Source of the DNA: Homarus americanus
Taxonomy: Eukaryota; Arthropoda; Malacostraca; Decapoda; Nephropidae
Assembly (NCBI RefSeq): GCF_018991925.1
Contig: NW_024756914.1
Span: 5,830,329-5,894,328 of the forward strand
Reading direction: 5' to 3'
DNA: 64,000 nucleotides
Within the stretch, counting starts at the first letter, position 1. The number at the start of each line of letters is the position of its first letter. Shown here in pieces: positions 1 to 12,530 of the stretch. The position numbers and the translations under genes are program-made. The notes under the pieces were generated by a model. That model had not been told where the DNA came from, did not search any database, and worked only from the letters and a program-made list of their open reading frames with translations.

Positions 1-436
1 ATACTTCCGGGCGTAGTAAACATCTTTAGTCGTGCTTTTGATCTTTTTGTTATTGAGTTTGCAATAATTGATCAATGCGGCGATGGCGAGAAAGCGCTTG
101 GTACATCGACTGTCTTTTTAACTTTTATGACATTTCTGGACAAAGCGATGCACAGTGACCTGCAGGTGTTCAGTATGCATCAAGAAGGCACAGCCATCAG
201 TTCATCAAGGAGTTCCCGGAGTAGTTGTTACTTTATCTCGGTGTGATTTTGGATTCTTTGTCAGGCGAATAAACCTCCATCCATTTTTGAACCAGATGTG
301 TACAGTACATTATCCAGGCCTTACAGTGAAAGATGGAGCATTCCTGAGAATATAACTCATCCGTCTGGTGCTGTTGGTGACAGAAGGCATCAGATAATTC
401 ACCATTTTCACAACCTTCCAAGTACTGTATATAATA

Positions 437-808
437 CTACCATGGAAGTAGCTTAACAACTCCCTGTCGTGTTGTCCGGGCAGCCGATTTTGTGTACTGG
501 AGCATCTTCGATTTCCTTTCAGCGAATGCGTCAAAGGTTTGCTGATTAATGAAAACCGCCGTGGCAAGTTCTTTTTTCTGCTTTTGGACACTTTTATTGT
601 TTTTTGACGAAACTGCAAAGAACAAAACTGTAAAGCCGAGGCTGTGACTCTGAAACACATGAGGTTGCCAAGATGTAAGTTGGAGGATCACACGAAAAGG
701 GATTTTGCCAGTTATGGATAGAAGAGAGATGGGATGATGGTTATCTGATGGATTTGTTGCCCATTCTCTTGTAACAGGAATTATCAGATCTTTTGTATCC
801 CAAGCCAT
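437..808 (-). pseudogene. Fragment of a non-LTR retrotransposon reverse transcriptase
   Basis: The reverse strand is open for 123 codons. Near its start it carries NPSDNHHPISLLSITGK (about 754-704), which matches the opening block of non-LTR reverse transcriptases (the D-P-x-N-Y-R-P-I-S-L-L pattern followed by G-K-I). The rest is not recognisable as RT palm and soon shifts frame; a second open stretch at 421-233 on the same strand may be its continuation. There is no catalytic YADD box in the window part. This is best read as a decayed fragment. The family (Jockey or CR1 type) is inference from one block only. Confidence 0.45.
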
Positions 809-839
809 GTCATTGCTGAACCCAGACTGTTTTAAATAA

Positions 840-1281
840 TTTAGTGAGTTATATTACTCAGGTTTGCCACCCATTAGATACAAAATGAAACGGTGTCTCA
901 AGACATGTTCAGCCTAGTGAGTAAGGATATTGTTTTCAATGTACAGTACAGATATGATGCCAGGCTGTCACACGTGACAGGCGCTACAACAAAAATTTCC
1001 CTAAACCACACAAAGTTTAAAATACTGTTCTGGTTTCTATGAACTTAATTTGTTATATACTGTATATTAGTGAGCTTAAATCTGCAATTTTAACCATAGT
1101 TGTGTGCAAACCAATATGGGTCACCTGGAAGATTTGTTACCCATTTGATTTCAATGATAGGTTAGGTTAGGGACGGTTTATCCTGGAGTGAAATATACCG
1201 AGGTCTGAAACATGAGATGATCCACCCTTTTCTATTATTATACAAAGTAGAGACTGATTCTACCAAATAGTAATGTTGCAG
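840..1281. other. Non-coding stretch upstream of the first recognised exon
   Basis: No supportable ORF or repeat array was seen here. It ends in an acceptor (ttgcag, AG at 1280-1281) and is therefore probably intron of gene 1. The gene's 5' part, including any start codon, lies outside the window. Confidence 0.5.
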
Positions 1282-1442
1282 GTGTCGTGAGACAGTTCAA
1301 GCGGGACAACTGAGTGGTGCTGCTGTTAAGATGCTGCCAGACACGCTGCTGGGCCTCCACCTGGTGATAACTGGCAAAGGATCCTGGATCTGGCCCCAGC
1401 GCTTGTCCTCTCCTCTCTGTATGATCTGTAATGGCTTGGTGG
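1282..1442 (+). CDS. Gene 1, LRR-like exon a (partial gene)
   Basis: Internal exon of an unassigned gene. After the acceptor at 1281 only one frame is open (G|TGT CGT GAG ...). It gives about 53 residues, leucine-rich, including LPDTLLGLHLVITGKG. That segment aligns by eye with LPNIICGLDLFLSGIDTD in the next exon, suggesting repeated LRR-like units, one per exon. The 3' boundary is uncertain: the sequence runs straight into a GT-rich minisatellite. I chose GG|gtgtta after 1442 because it leaves phase 1, which is what exon b needs; the donor is weak. The better-looking GT at 1428 would create a stop at the junction. An exon missed inside the satellite cannot be excluded. Confidence 0.55.
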
Positions 1443-4400
1443 GTGTTATGTGTGTGTATGACCTCATGTGTGTGTGTGTGACCCCCATGTTATATGTGTG
1501 TGACCCATGTTATGTGTGTGACCCCATGTTAGGTGTGTGTGAATTCCTGCTGTTATAAGTGTGTATGTGTGACCCTATGTTATGAGTGTGTGATAAAATT
1601 TATGTTATGAGTGTGTATGTACCCTATGTTATGAGTGTATGTCTGACCCCATGTTATGAGTGTGTGTGTATGTGTACCCTATGTTTTGGAGTGTGTATGT
1701 GTGACCTCATGTTATGAGGTGTATGTGTACCCCATGTTATGAGTGTGTATGTACCCCTATAAGGTGAGTGTGTATGTGACCCCATGTTATGAGTGTGTGT
1801 ATGTGTGACCCCATGTTATGAGGTATGTCTGGACCCCTACGTTATGAGTGTGTATGTGTACCCCATGTTATGAGTGTGTATGTGTAAATTCTTATGTTAT
1901 GAGTGTGTATGTGTGACCCCCATGTTAGTGTGTATGTGTCTGACCCCATGTTATGAGTGTGTTTGGTGACCCCATGTTTTGAGTGTGTATGTAAACCCCA
2001 TGTTATGAGTGTGTATGTGTACCCTATGTTATGAGTGTGTTTGGTGACCCCATGTTTTGAGTGTGTATGTGTACCCCATGTTATGAGTGTGTATGTGTAC
2101 CCCATGTTATGAGTGTGTATGTGTGATCCCATGTTATGAGTGTGTATGTGTGATCCCATGTTATGAGTGTGTATGGTGACCCCAAGTGAGTGTGTATGTG
2201 GACCCCATGTTATGAGTGTGTATGTGTACCCCATGTTGTGAGTGTGTATGTGTACCCCATGTTATGAGTGTGTATGTGTACCCCATGTTATGAGTGTGTA
2301 TGTGTACCCCATGTTATGAGTGTATGTGTACCCCCATGTTGTGAGTGTGTATGTGTGATCCCATGTTATGAGTGTGTATGTGTGACCCCATGTTATGAGT
2401 GTGTATGTGTACTCCATGTTATGAGTGTGTATGTGTACCCTATGTTATGAGTGTGTATGTGTACCCCATGTTGTGAGTGTCTGTGTACCCCATGTTATGA
2501 GTGTGTATGTGTACCCCATGTTATGAGTGTGTATGTGTACCCCATGTTATGAGTGTGTATTTGTACCCCATGTTGTGTGTGTGTATGTGTACCCCATGTT
2601 ATGAGTGTATGTGTACCCCATGTTATGAGTGTGTATGTGTACCCCATGTTATGAGTGTGTATGTGTACCCCATGTTATGAGGTGTGTATGTGTACCCCAT
2701 GTTATGAGTGTGTATGTGTACCTCATGTTATGAGTGTGTATGTGTACTCCATGTTGAGTGTGTATGTGTACCCCATGTTATGAGTGTGTATGTGTACCCC
2801 ATGTTGTGAGTGTCTGTGTACCCCATGTTATGAGTGTGTATGTGTACCCATGTTATGAGTGTGTATGTGTGACCCCATGTTATGAGTGTGTATGTGTGAC
2901 TCATGTTATGAGTGTATGTGTACCCTATGTTATGAGTGTGTTTGGTGACCCCATGTTTTGAGTGTGTATGTGTACCCCATGTTATGAGTGTGTATGTGTA
3001 CATTTGTTATGAGTGTGTATGTGTACCCCATGTTATGAGTGTGTATGTGTACCCCATGTTATGAGTGTGTATGTGTACCCCATGTTATGAGTGTATGTGT
3101 ACCCCATGTTGTGAGTGTGTCTGTGTACACCATGTTATGAGTGTGTATGTGTACCCCATGTTATGAGTGTGTATGTGTGACCCCATGTTATGAGTGTGTA
3201 TGTGTGACCTCATGTTATGAGTGTGTTTGTGACCCCATGTTATGAGTGTGTTGTGTACCCCATGTTATGAGTGTGTATGTGTACCTATGTTATGAGTGTG
3301 TATGTGTACCCCATGTTATGAGTGTGTATGTGTACCCCATGTTATGAGTGTGTATGTGTACCCCATGTTATGAGTGTATGTGTACCTCATGTTATGAGTG
3401 TGTATGTGTACCCCATGTTATGAGTGTGTTTGTTGACCCATGTTATGAGTGTGTATGTGTACCCTATGTTATGAGTGTGTGTTTTTGACCCCATGTTATG
3501 AGTGTGTATGTGTATCCCATGTTATGAGTGTGTATGTGTACCCCATGTTATGAGTGTGTATGTGTACCCTATGTTATGAGTGTGTTTGTTGACCCCATGT
3601 TATGAGTGTGTATGTGTACCCCATGTTTTGAGTGTGTATGTGTACCCCATGTTATGAGTGTGTATGTGTACCCCATGTTATGAGTGTGTATGTGTACCCC
3701 ATGTTATGAGTGTGTATGTGTACCTCATGTTATGAGTGTGTATGTGTACCCCATGTTATGAGTGTGTATATGTACCCCATGTTATGAGTGTGTTTGGTGA
3801 CCTCATGTTATGAGTGTGTATGTGTACCCCATGTTATGAGTGTTTGGTGACCCCATGTTATGAGTGTGTTATGTGTACCCCATGTTATGAGTGTGTATGT
3901 GTACCCCATGTTATGAGTGTGTTTGGTGACCTCATGTTATGAGTGTGTATGTGTACCCCATGTTATGAGTGTGTATGTGTACCCCATGTTATGAGTGTGT
4001 ATGTACCCCATGTTATGAGTGTGTTTGGTGACCTATGTTTGAGTGTGTATGTGTACCCATTTTATGAGTGTGTTTGGTGACCTCATGTTAGAGTGTGTAT
4101 GTGTACCCCTTGTAGTGTGTTTAGTGACCTAATGTTATGAGTGTGTATGTGTACCCCATGTTATGAGTGTTTGGTGACCCCATGTTATGAGTGTTTATGT
4201 GTACCCCATGTTATGAGTGTATGTGTACACCATGTTATGAGTGTGTTTGGTGACCTCATGTTTTGAGTGTGTATGTGTACCCCATGTTATGAGTGTGTAT
4301 GTGTATCCCATGTTATGAGTGTATGTGTACCCCATGTTATGAGTGTGTGACCCCGTGTTATATGTGTGTGACCCCATGTCATGTGTGTGACCCCATGTTA

Positions 4401-4968
4401 TGTGTGTGACCCCGTGTTATATGTGTGTGACCCCATGTTATGAAGTGTGTGACCCCGTGTTATATTTGTGTGACCCATGTTATGTGTGTGTGACCCCATG
4501 TTATGTGATTATGACCCCATGTTATTTGTGTGTGACCCCAGATTATGTTTCTGTGACCCTATGTTATGTGAATGTGACCCCATGTTATGCAGTGTGACCC
4601 CATGTTATGTGTGTGTGACCCCATGTTGTGTGTGTGTGACCCCATGTTAGTGTGTGTGACCCCATGTTATGTGTGTGTGACCCCACGTTATGTGTGTGTG
4701 ACCCCATGTTATGTGTGTGTGACCCCATGTTATGTGTGTGGCCCATGTTATGTGTGTGACCCCATGTTATGTGTGTGTGACCCCATGTGTGTTGTGTGAC
4801 CCCATGTTATGTGTGTGACCCCATGTTATGTGTGTGTGCATGTTATGTGTGTGACCCCATGTTATGTGTGACCCCATGTTATGTGTGTGTGACCCCATGT
4901 TATGTGTGTGCGACCCCATGTTATGTGTGTGTGACCCCATGTTATGTGTGTGTGACCCCATGTTATGT
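1443..4968. repeat. 3.5-kb GT-rich minisatellite in intron a-b of gene 1
   Basis: Tandem array of a roughly 26-bp unit with core TATGAGTGTGTATGTGTACC followed by CCATGT. It drifts near 4330 into a shorter unit (TGTGTGTGACCCCATGTTA). Many units differ by one-base indels. The long ORFs on both strands here (for example 1842-2234) are by-products of the repeat. The array starts at the 5' splice site of the preceding exon. Confidence 0.93.
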
Positions 4969-5029
4969 GTTATATAACTTAAGTTCTATTTAAATGTATC
5001 TGTATGTGTGTGTGTGTGTGCATGTATAT

Positions 5030-5500
5030 ATAATAATTATCGGTTTATTGAAAGAGCATGGCAACCGTAAGGTTAAAAATATAGTTACATAATTGGTCAA
5101 TGGGTCTCTTGATTTACAAATAATATACAAGTAACATAAGTGATACAAATATGATATATAACAATTAGGTGGAAAAGCTCTAAGTACAGGGCATTTCAAC
5201 ATAATGACAGTGCAAAAAGTATGATTGACTGTGAGTGAATACACTGGTTGATTACAAGTTATTGATAATTTTTACAATGGTTGGGACTGGGCTGTTCTTA
5301 TAGCGATCAGTTCCTGCTCGTATGGGCAGGATGCTATTGTGGTGTCGAACAAAAATTCTCGGACGAGGGATCTCGGGTGGTAGTAGGAGCCGGTGTCTAG
5401 GATGGTGCAGAAGCTTCTCACCAAATTTGCAGATGAGGTCGTGGTGATGGTCAGAAAGAGCCGAGAGGGTCAGTGTGTGTCTGTCTGTGTCTGGTGTTTT
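5030..5500 (-). mobile_element. Probable 3' end of a non-LTR element (degenerate)
   Basis: The boundary sequence CGGTTTATT followed by a GGCAACCGTA-type block next to (ATA)n also occurs at 52,285-52,330 (CGGTTTATTATTAGAG, then GCAGCCGGTGGCTGAAAATA). Two copies beginning at the same kind of microsatellite junction suggest an antisense retroelement 3' terminus. No coding domain is recognisable. Inference. Confidence 0.35.
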
Positions 5501-6004
5501 ATGGATGATTACGATATAAAAATTAATTGTATTTATTTTTATTAAAGTTGGGTCTTTATGTCTACTTAAAGCAGTTATGTAGACACATATAAAACAAACA
5601 ATAACCTAACTTAATCCAATTTTACCTAACCAAATTTAGGTAAACTTTACTGTTAAGGTAATAAAGGATATCTTAAATGAGAGTAATTTTCCCCTTATAT
5701 GCGTTGCTTTCTACGGAGTTATAGAGAAAAAAATAATTACTAATTCATAAGTTAATCTGTAACATTTTCAGGCTCAACAGACTTAAAATAAATTAACATA
5801 TGTTGTGTATATTGTATTGTACCCACCGCCCTTACTGTATTTCTTGTAATACTGCTGCCGTATTTTTCTTGGATAACAGTCAGTTATTTATATTGCACTG
5901 CACTCTACAACTATGTAGTCATGTTGACTTATCAATCGTTTTATCATGTTGACTTATAAGTTATCAACTAACTGTGGTCAAGATTGTATTTTTTTTTTCT
6001 CCAG
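5501..6004. other. Intron sequence, nothing distinctive
   Basis: AT-rich intron 5' of exon b. It ends in a strong polypyrimidine tract and acceptor (tttttttttctccag, AG at 6003-6004). No repeat or ORF that I can support. Confidence 0.6.
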
Positions 6005-6155
6005 GACTGCATATGCCCGCGGGGGTTACTCCAGCACTACTGCCTCGCCAGCTGCCAAACATTATATGTGGTCTTGACTTGTTCCTCTCCGGGATTGATA
6101 CTGATCACATAGACTGGGCAGCCCAGGTGGCTCAACAACTACAGCCCGAAAACAT
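6005..6155 (+). CDS. Gene 1, LRR-like exon b
   Basis: The 151-nt exon has a strong acceptor and a consensus donor (AACAT|gtaagc). Read as GA|CTG CAT ATG..., it encodes about 50 residues, including LPNIICGLDLFLSGIDTDHI followed by an amphipathic DWAAQVAQQLQPEN segment. A leucine-spaced strand followed by a helix is typical of degenerate leucine-rich repeats. It enters in phase 1 and leaves in phase 2; the split ATG codon is completed by exon c. GC content and codon use look coding against the AT-rich flanks. The family is not identified with certainty. Repeated LRR-like exons of about 150-160 nt suggest an NLR-type or other LRR receptor, but no NACHT or other signature domain lies in the window. 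Confidence 0.75.
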
Positions 6156-6846
6156 GTAAGCTAAACACTCACTCTGTAAAGACTATTTGTTTAACATGCT
6201 TGTTATTAATAATCTATGTACATTGAACAACTTTTCTATTATAATGAACCAAGTCGCCAAGATGATAAAATTCTAACCTCCTGAAGGACTAATAATACTG
6301 ACACATCACCATACATAACTTCTGTCAGTCATTGAGCTGCGAAGCGGCACCATCTCACGTGGTCCAGAAAACGTTAACTTTCCTCTACGAGTACAATGGC
6401 TGAAGATGTTTCTCTTCTTTCAATCCTAAACTATCTCCACTAACCCTTCACTATTGGACGTCACTTTTATATTTTATTTGGTTAATGCCAGACGATTTTA
6501 TTCAGAGAGAGGCCCTCATCCAAGAGTTTCACCATATTCAGTAACCCCGTTTTCTTGTCCCGTGGGGTTATAAATTTATTCTAGATGGTGACAAGAAATT
6601 GACAGTGAAATAGGTTGCTTAATATGAAAAAAATATTATCTAAATTAGGAGAGATGTTGTGTTCCTACTCTCACTATTATGCTTCAGCTGCAAGGGAATT
6701 TTGAACGGCTTATAGTGTACCATCACATAAATGTTGTATTGGTTCTCTCTTTTTTACAGTACAGTAAACATGTGAGCATCATGTTTGATCTAATATGGAA
6801 ATTATGACAGTCTAATGTTCAACAGCGTTATCTTTCCCGCCCTCAG
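6156..6846. other. Intron b-c
   Basis: Ordinary AT-rich intron of 691 bp, with no array or transposon that I can recognise. It is the only LRR-exon intron here without a minisatellite. It ends in cgccctcag. Confidence 0.6.
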
Positions 6847-7008
6847 GCAATTGGGTTACCTGGTGTTACCTGGGAGTCACCTGAGTGACCAAGATCTTCA
6901 GGTTTTGGCCAACCAGCTGAAGCGTCTTGACGTGCTGGTGGGTGACGGTGTTTATGTGACGGGAGACAAACATCAGGCCTTCGCTCTGTCTGGTTACACC
7001 GTCCATAG
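6847..7008 (+). CDS. Gene 1, LRR-like exon c
   Basis: The 162-nt exon completes the ATG split from exon b and continues QLGYLVLPGSHLSDQDLQVL and ANQLKRLDVLVGDGVYVTGD. This is again a leucine-rich strand-turn-helix pattern, consistent with LRR-like repeats. The donor is CATAG|gtgcg (phase 2). The codon left open (AG) is completed as AGT by the T that opens the 31-nt exon at 13496, more than 6 kb downstream across a 5-kb satellite. Coding potential is clear; function is not known. Confidence 0.75.
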
Positions 7009-7084
7009 GTGCGTATTGTGTCATGAATCGCGCGCGTGTGTGTGTAAGTAATTATTGATGAGAGTGGGGATGGTTAGAATTGTT

Positions 7085-7152
7085 GTATTTGATAATAATA
7101 ATAATAATAATGTTGATAATAATGGTACACATGCAAATCCGTGACACAATAT

Positions 7153-7210
<58 letters not shown>

Positions 7211-7330
7211 CATGTCTGTTAGTAAACGCAATGTTATTCTCAGTATTTTTGCGACACCTAATTTATTATTATTTTTATATATTCAGAATGAGAAGACATA
7301 TGGCGTTGGGGAGAGAGAGAGAGAGAGAGG
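7085..7330. repeat. (ATA)n, (CA)n and (GA)n microsatellites
   Basis: There is a short ATA tract at about 7092-7110, a pure CA tract of about 57 bp at about 7153-7209, and a short GA tract at about 7310-7329, all in the intron after exon c and just before the large AC-rich minisatellite. Confidence 0.9.
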
Positions 7331-7367
7331 CCACACATGGTTACTGTACGTCATATAGTTAGGCTGC

Positions 7368-10300
7368 CATCATGACAACATACACAACACCTGTAGTATC
7401 TTACTGTAACACTGCCACACACCTGTAGTATCTTACTGTAACACTGCCACACACCTGCAGTATCTTACTGTAACACTGCCACACACCTGTAGTATCTTAC
7501 TGTACCACTGCCACACACCTGTAGTATCTTACTTAACCTCTGCCACACACTTGTAGTATCTTACTGTAACACTGCCACACACCTGTAGTATCTTACTGCT
7601 CACTGCCACACCTGTAGTATCTTACTGTAAAACTGCCCACACCTGTAGTATCTTACTGTCACTGCCACACACCTGCAATCTCCTCCAACACTCTGCCACA
7701 CCTGTAGTATCTCACTGTACCACCACCCACACACCTGTAGTATCTTACTGTAACACTCTGCCACACACCTGTAGTATCTTACTGTAACACTGCCACACAC
7801 CTGTAGTATCATGCTGCCACACACCTGTAGTATCTTACTGTACCTGCCACACACCTGTATCTTAGTGCACTGCCACACACCTGTAGTATCTTACTGTAAA
7901 ACTGCCACACACCTGCAGTATCTGCACACTGCCACACACCTGTAGTATCTTACTGTACCACTGCCACACACCTGTAGTATCTTACTGTACACTCTGCCAC
8001 ACACTTGTAGTATCTTACTGTAACACTGCCACACACCTGTAGTATCTTACTGTAACACTGCCACACACCTGTAGTATCTTAGTGTAACACTGCCACACAC
8101 CTGTAGTATCTTACTGTAACACTGCCCACCTGTAGTATCATATTGTAACACTGACCACACCTGTAGTATCTTACTGTAACACTGCCACACACCTGTAGTA
8201 TCTTACTGTAACACTCTGCCACACACCTGTAATATCTTAGTGTAACACTCCACACACCTGTAGTATCTTACTGTAACACTCTGCCACACACCTGTAGTTT
8301 CTTATTGTAACACTGCCACACACCTGCAGTATGTTACTGTAACACTGCCACACACCTGTAGTATCTGACTGTAACACTGCCACACACCTGTAGTATCTTA
8401 GTGTAACACTGCCACACACCTGTAGTATCTTATTGTAACACTCCCACACACCTGTGAGTCTTACTGTAACACTGCCACACACCTGTAGTATCTTAGTGCT
8501 GCCACACACCTGTAGTATCTTAGTGTAACACTGCCACACACCTGTAGGATCTTACTGTAAACTGCCACACACCTGCAGTATCTTCTGTACACTGCCACAC
8601 CTGTATCTTACTGTACCACTGCCCACACACCTGTAGTATCTTACTGTAACACTCTGCCACACACTTCTGTAGTATCTTACTGTAACACTGCCACACACCT
8701 GTAGTATCTTACTGTAACACTGCCACACCTGTAGTATCTTAGTGTAACACTGCCACACACCTGTAGTATCTTAGTGTAACACTGCCACACACCTGTAGTA
8801 TCTTAGTGTAACACTCACACACCTGTAGTATCTTACTGTAACACACACACCTGTAGTATCTTACTGTAACACTCTGCCACACACCTGTAGTATCTTACTG
8901 TAACACTGCCACACACCTGTAGTATCTTAGTGTAACACTGCCACACACCTGTAGTATCTTACTGTAACACTGCCACACACCTGTAGTATCTTACACCTGT
9001 AGTATCTTACTGCAACACTGCCACACACCTGTATCTTACTGCAACACTGCCACACACCTGTAGTATCTTACTGTAACACTGCCACACACCTGTAGTATCT
9101 TAGTGTAACACTGCCACACACCTGTAGTATCTTACTGTAACACTGCCACACACCTGTAGTATCTTACTGTAACACTGCCACACACCTGTAGTATCTTACT
9201 GTAACACTGCCACACACCTGTAGTATCTTAGTGTAACACCACACACCTGTAGTATCTTACTGCAACACTGCCACACACCTGTAGTATCTTACTGTAACAC
9301 TGCCACAGACCTGTAGTATCTTAGTGTAACACTGCCACACACCTGTAGTATCTTACTGCAACACTGCCACACACCTGTAGTATCTTACTGTAACACTGCC
9401 ACACACCTGTAGTATCTTAGTGTAACACTGCCACACACCTGTAGTATCTTACTGTAACACTGCCACACACCTGTAGTATCTTACTGTAACACTCTGACAC
9501 ACACCTGTAGTATCTTACTGCAACACTGCCACACACCTATAGTATCTTACTGTAACACTGCCACACACCTGTAGTATCTTACTGTATCACTCACACACCT
9601 GTAGTATCTTACTGTAACACTCTGCCACACACCTGTAGTATCTTACTGTAACCTCTACACACCTGTAGTATCTTACTGCTGCACTGCCTCACGCCTGTAG
9701 TATCTGACTGTACTGCCACACCTGTAGTATCTTACTGTAACACTACCACACACCTGTAGTATCTTGCCTGCCACACACCTGTAGTATCTTACATAACACT
9801 GCCACACACCTGTAGTGTCATACTGTAACACTGCCACACACCTGTATTATCTTACTGTAACACTGCCACACACCTGTAGTATCCTGTAACCACTCTGCCA
9901 TGCACCTTAGTATCTTACTGTAGCACTGCCACACCTGTAGTATCTTACTGTAACACTCTGACACACACCTGTAGTATCTTACTGTAACACTGCCTCCTGT
10001 AGTATCTGACTGTAACACTGCCACACACCTGTAGTATCTTACTGTAACTGCCCACACACCTGTAGTATCTTACTGTAACACTGCCACACACCTATAGTAT
10101 CTTACTGTAACACTGCCACACACCTGTAGTATCTTACTGTAACACTGCCACACACCAGTAGTATCTTACTGTAAACACTGCCACACAGTAGTATCTTACT
10201 GTAACATGACACACACCAGTAGTATCTTACTGTGCCTGCCACACACCTGTAGTATCTTACTGTAACACTGCCACACAACTGTAGTATCTTACTGTAACAC

Positions 10301-12497
10301 TGCCACACACCAGTAGTCTTACTGTAACACTGCCACACACCTGTAGTATCTTACTGTAACACCTGCCACACACCTGTAGTATCTTACTGTAACTCTGCCA
10401 CACACCTGTAGTATCTTACTGTAACACACACCTGTAGTATCTTACTGTAACCTCTGCCACACACCTGTAGTATCTTACTGTAACTCTCTGCCACACACCT
10501 GTAGTATCTTACATAACACCACACACCTGTAGTATCTTACTGTAACACTGCCACACACCTGTAGTATCTTACAGTAACCTCTGCCACACACCTGTAGTAT
10601 CTTACTCCTGCCACACACCTGTGATCTCACTGTAACTCTCTGCCACACACCTGTAGTATCTTACTGTAACACTGCCACACATGTAATATCTTACTGTAAT
10701 GCTCTGCCACACACCTGTAGTATCTTACTGTAACCTCTGCCACACCTGTAGTATCTTGTAACACTGCCACACACCTGTAGTATCTTACTGTAACACTGCC
10801 ACACACCTGTAGTATCTTACTGTAACACTGCCACACACCTGTAGTATCTTACTGTAACACTGACACACACCAGTAGTATCTTACTGTAACACTTACACAC
10901 CTGTAGTATCTTACTGTAACACTCTGCCCACACACCTTAGTATCATACTGTAACACTGCCACACACCGGTAGTATCTTACTGTAACACTGCCACACACCT
11001 GTAGTATCTTACTGTAACACTGCCACACACCTGTAGTATCTTAATGTAACACTGCCACACACCTGTAGTATCTTACTGTAACACTCTGCCACACACAGTA
11101 TCAAACTGTAACACTATGCACACACCTGTAGTATCTTACAGTAACACTCTGCCACACACCTGTAGTATCTTACTGCAACACTGCCACACAACTGTAGTAT
11201 CTTACTGTAACACTGACACTCCAGTAGTATCTTACTGTCACTGCCACACACCTGTAGTATCTTACTGTAACCCACACACCTATAGTATCTTACTGTAACA
11301 CTGCCACACACCTGTAGTATCTTACTTGCACGCCACACACCTGTAGTATCTTACTGTAACCTCCGCCACACCTGTAGTATCTTACTGTAACACACCGCCA
11401 CACCTGTAATATCTTACTGTAATGCTCTGCCATACACCTGTATTTTTACTGTAACACTCTGCCACACACCTGTAGTATCTTACTGTAACACTGCCACACA
11501 CCTGTAGTATCTTACTGTAACACTGCCACACACCTGTAGTATATTACTGTAACACTGCCACGCACCTGTAGTATCTTACTGTAACACTCTGCCACACACC
11601 TGTAGTATCTTACTGTAACACCCACACACCTGTAGTATCTTACTGTAACACTGCCACACACCTGAAGTATCTTGCTCCGCCACACCTGTAATATCTTACT
11701 GTACTCCCACACACCTGTACTAGCTTACTGTCACACCGCCACCTGTAATATCTTACTGTAATGTCTGCACACACCTGTATCTTACTGTAACTCTCTGCCA
11801 CACACCTGTAGTATCTTGTAACACTGCCACACACCTGTAGTATCTTATAACTGCCACACACCTGTAGTATCTTACTGTAACGCCACGCACCTGTAGTATC
11901 TTGTAACACTCTGCCACACACCTGTAGTATCTTACTGTAACACTGCCACACAGAGTATCTTACTGCACTGCCACACACCTGTAGTGTCCTGTAACTTACT
12001 GCCAAACACTTGTGTCTTACTGCAACACTCTGCCCACACACCTGTATCTTACTGTAACACACACCTGTAGTATCTTGCACTGCCACACACCTGAAGTATC
12101 TTACTGTAACCTCCGCCACACACCTGTAATATCTTACTGTAACATTCTGCCACACACCTGTACTAGCTACTGTCACACCGCCACACACCTGTGTAATATC
12201 TTACTGTATGCCACCCACACACACTGGTATCTTACTGCTAGCACTCTGCCACACACCTGTAGTATCTACTGTAACACTGCCACACACCTGTATATCTTAC
12301 TGCAACACTGCCACACACCTGTAGTATCTTACTGTAACACTGCCACGCACCTGTAGTATCTTACTGTAACACTCTGCCACACACCTGTAGTGTGTTACTG
12401 TAACACTGCCACACACCTGTAGCATTTGGCTGTAACACCCTGGCTCACACCTGCAGTATTTGGCTGTAACACTGCCACACACTTGTAGTATCTTACT

Positions 12498-12515
<18 letters not shown>
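7368..12515. repeat. 5.1-kb AC-rich minisatellite, unit about 32 bp, in intron c-d of gene 1
   Basis: About 160 copies of a unit containing CCTGTAGTATCTTACTGTAA followed by CACTGCCACACA. Frequent 1-6 bp deletions and single substitutions produce local higher-order variants. It ends in a pure AC tract at about 12,501-12,530. The motif CACACCTGTAG..TCTTACT recurs in the arrays behind the microexons (13.8, 17.3 and 23.0 kb), so the arrays share an origin. ORFs on either strand (for example 11,640-12,188) are repeat artefacts. Confidence 0.95.
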
Positions 12516-12529
<14 letters not shown>

Positions 12530-12530
12530 G

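Noticed and set aside
1842..3003. Reverse-strand ORFs rich in T/H/I in the first satellite
   Set aside because: Repeat artefact; no domain and the complementary frame is equally open.
11640..12188. 182-codon reverse-strand ORF
   Set aside because: Lies wholly within the 32-bp minisatellite and repeats the translated unit with frame jumps.
7368..12515. CRISPR-like direct repeats
   Set aside because: Units are contiguous and degenerate with no unique spacers; the context is eukaryotic introns.
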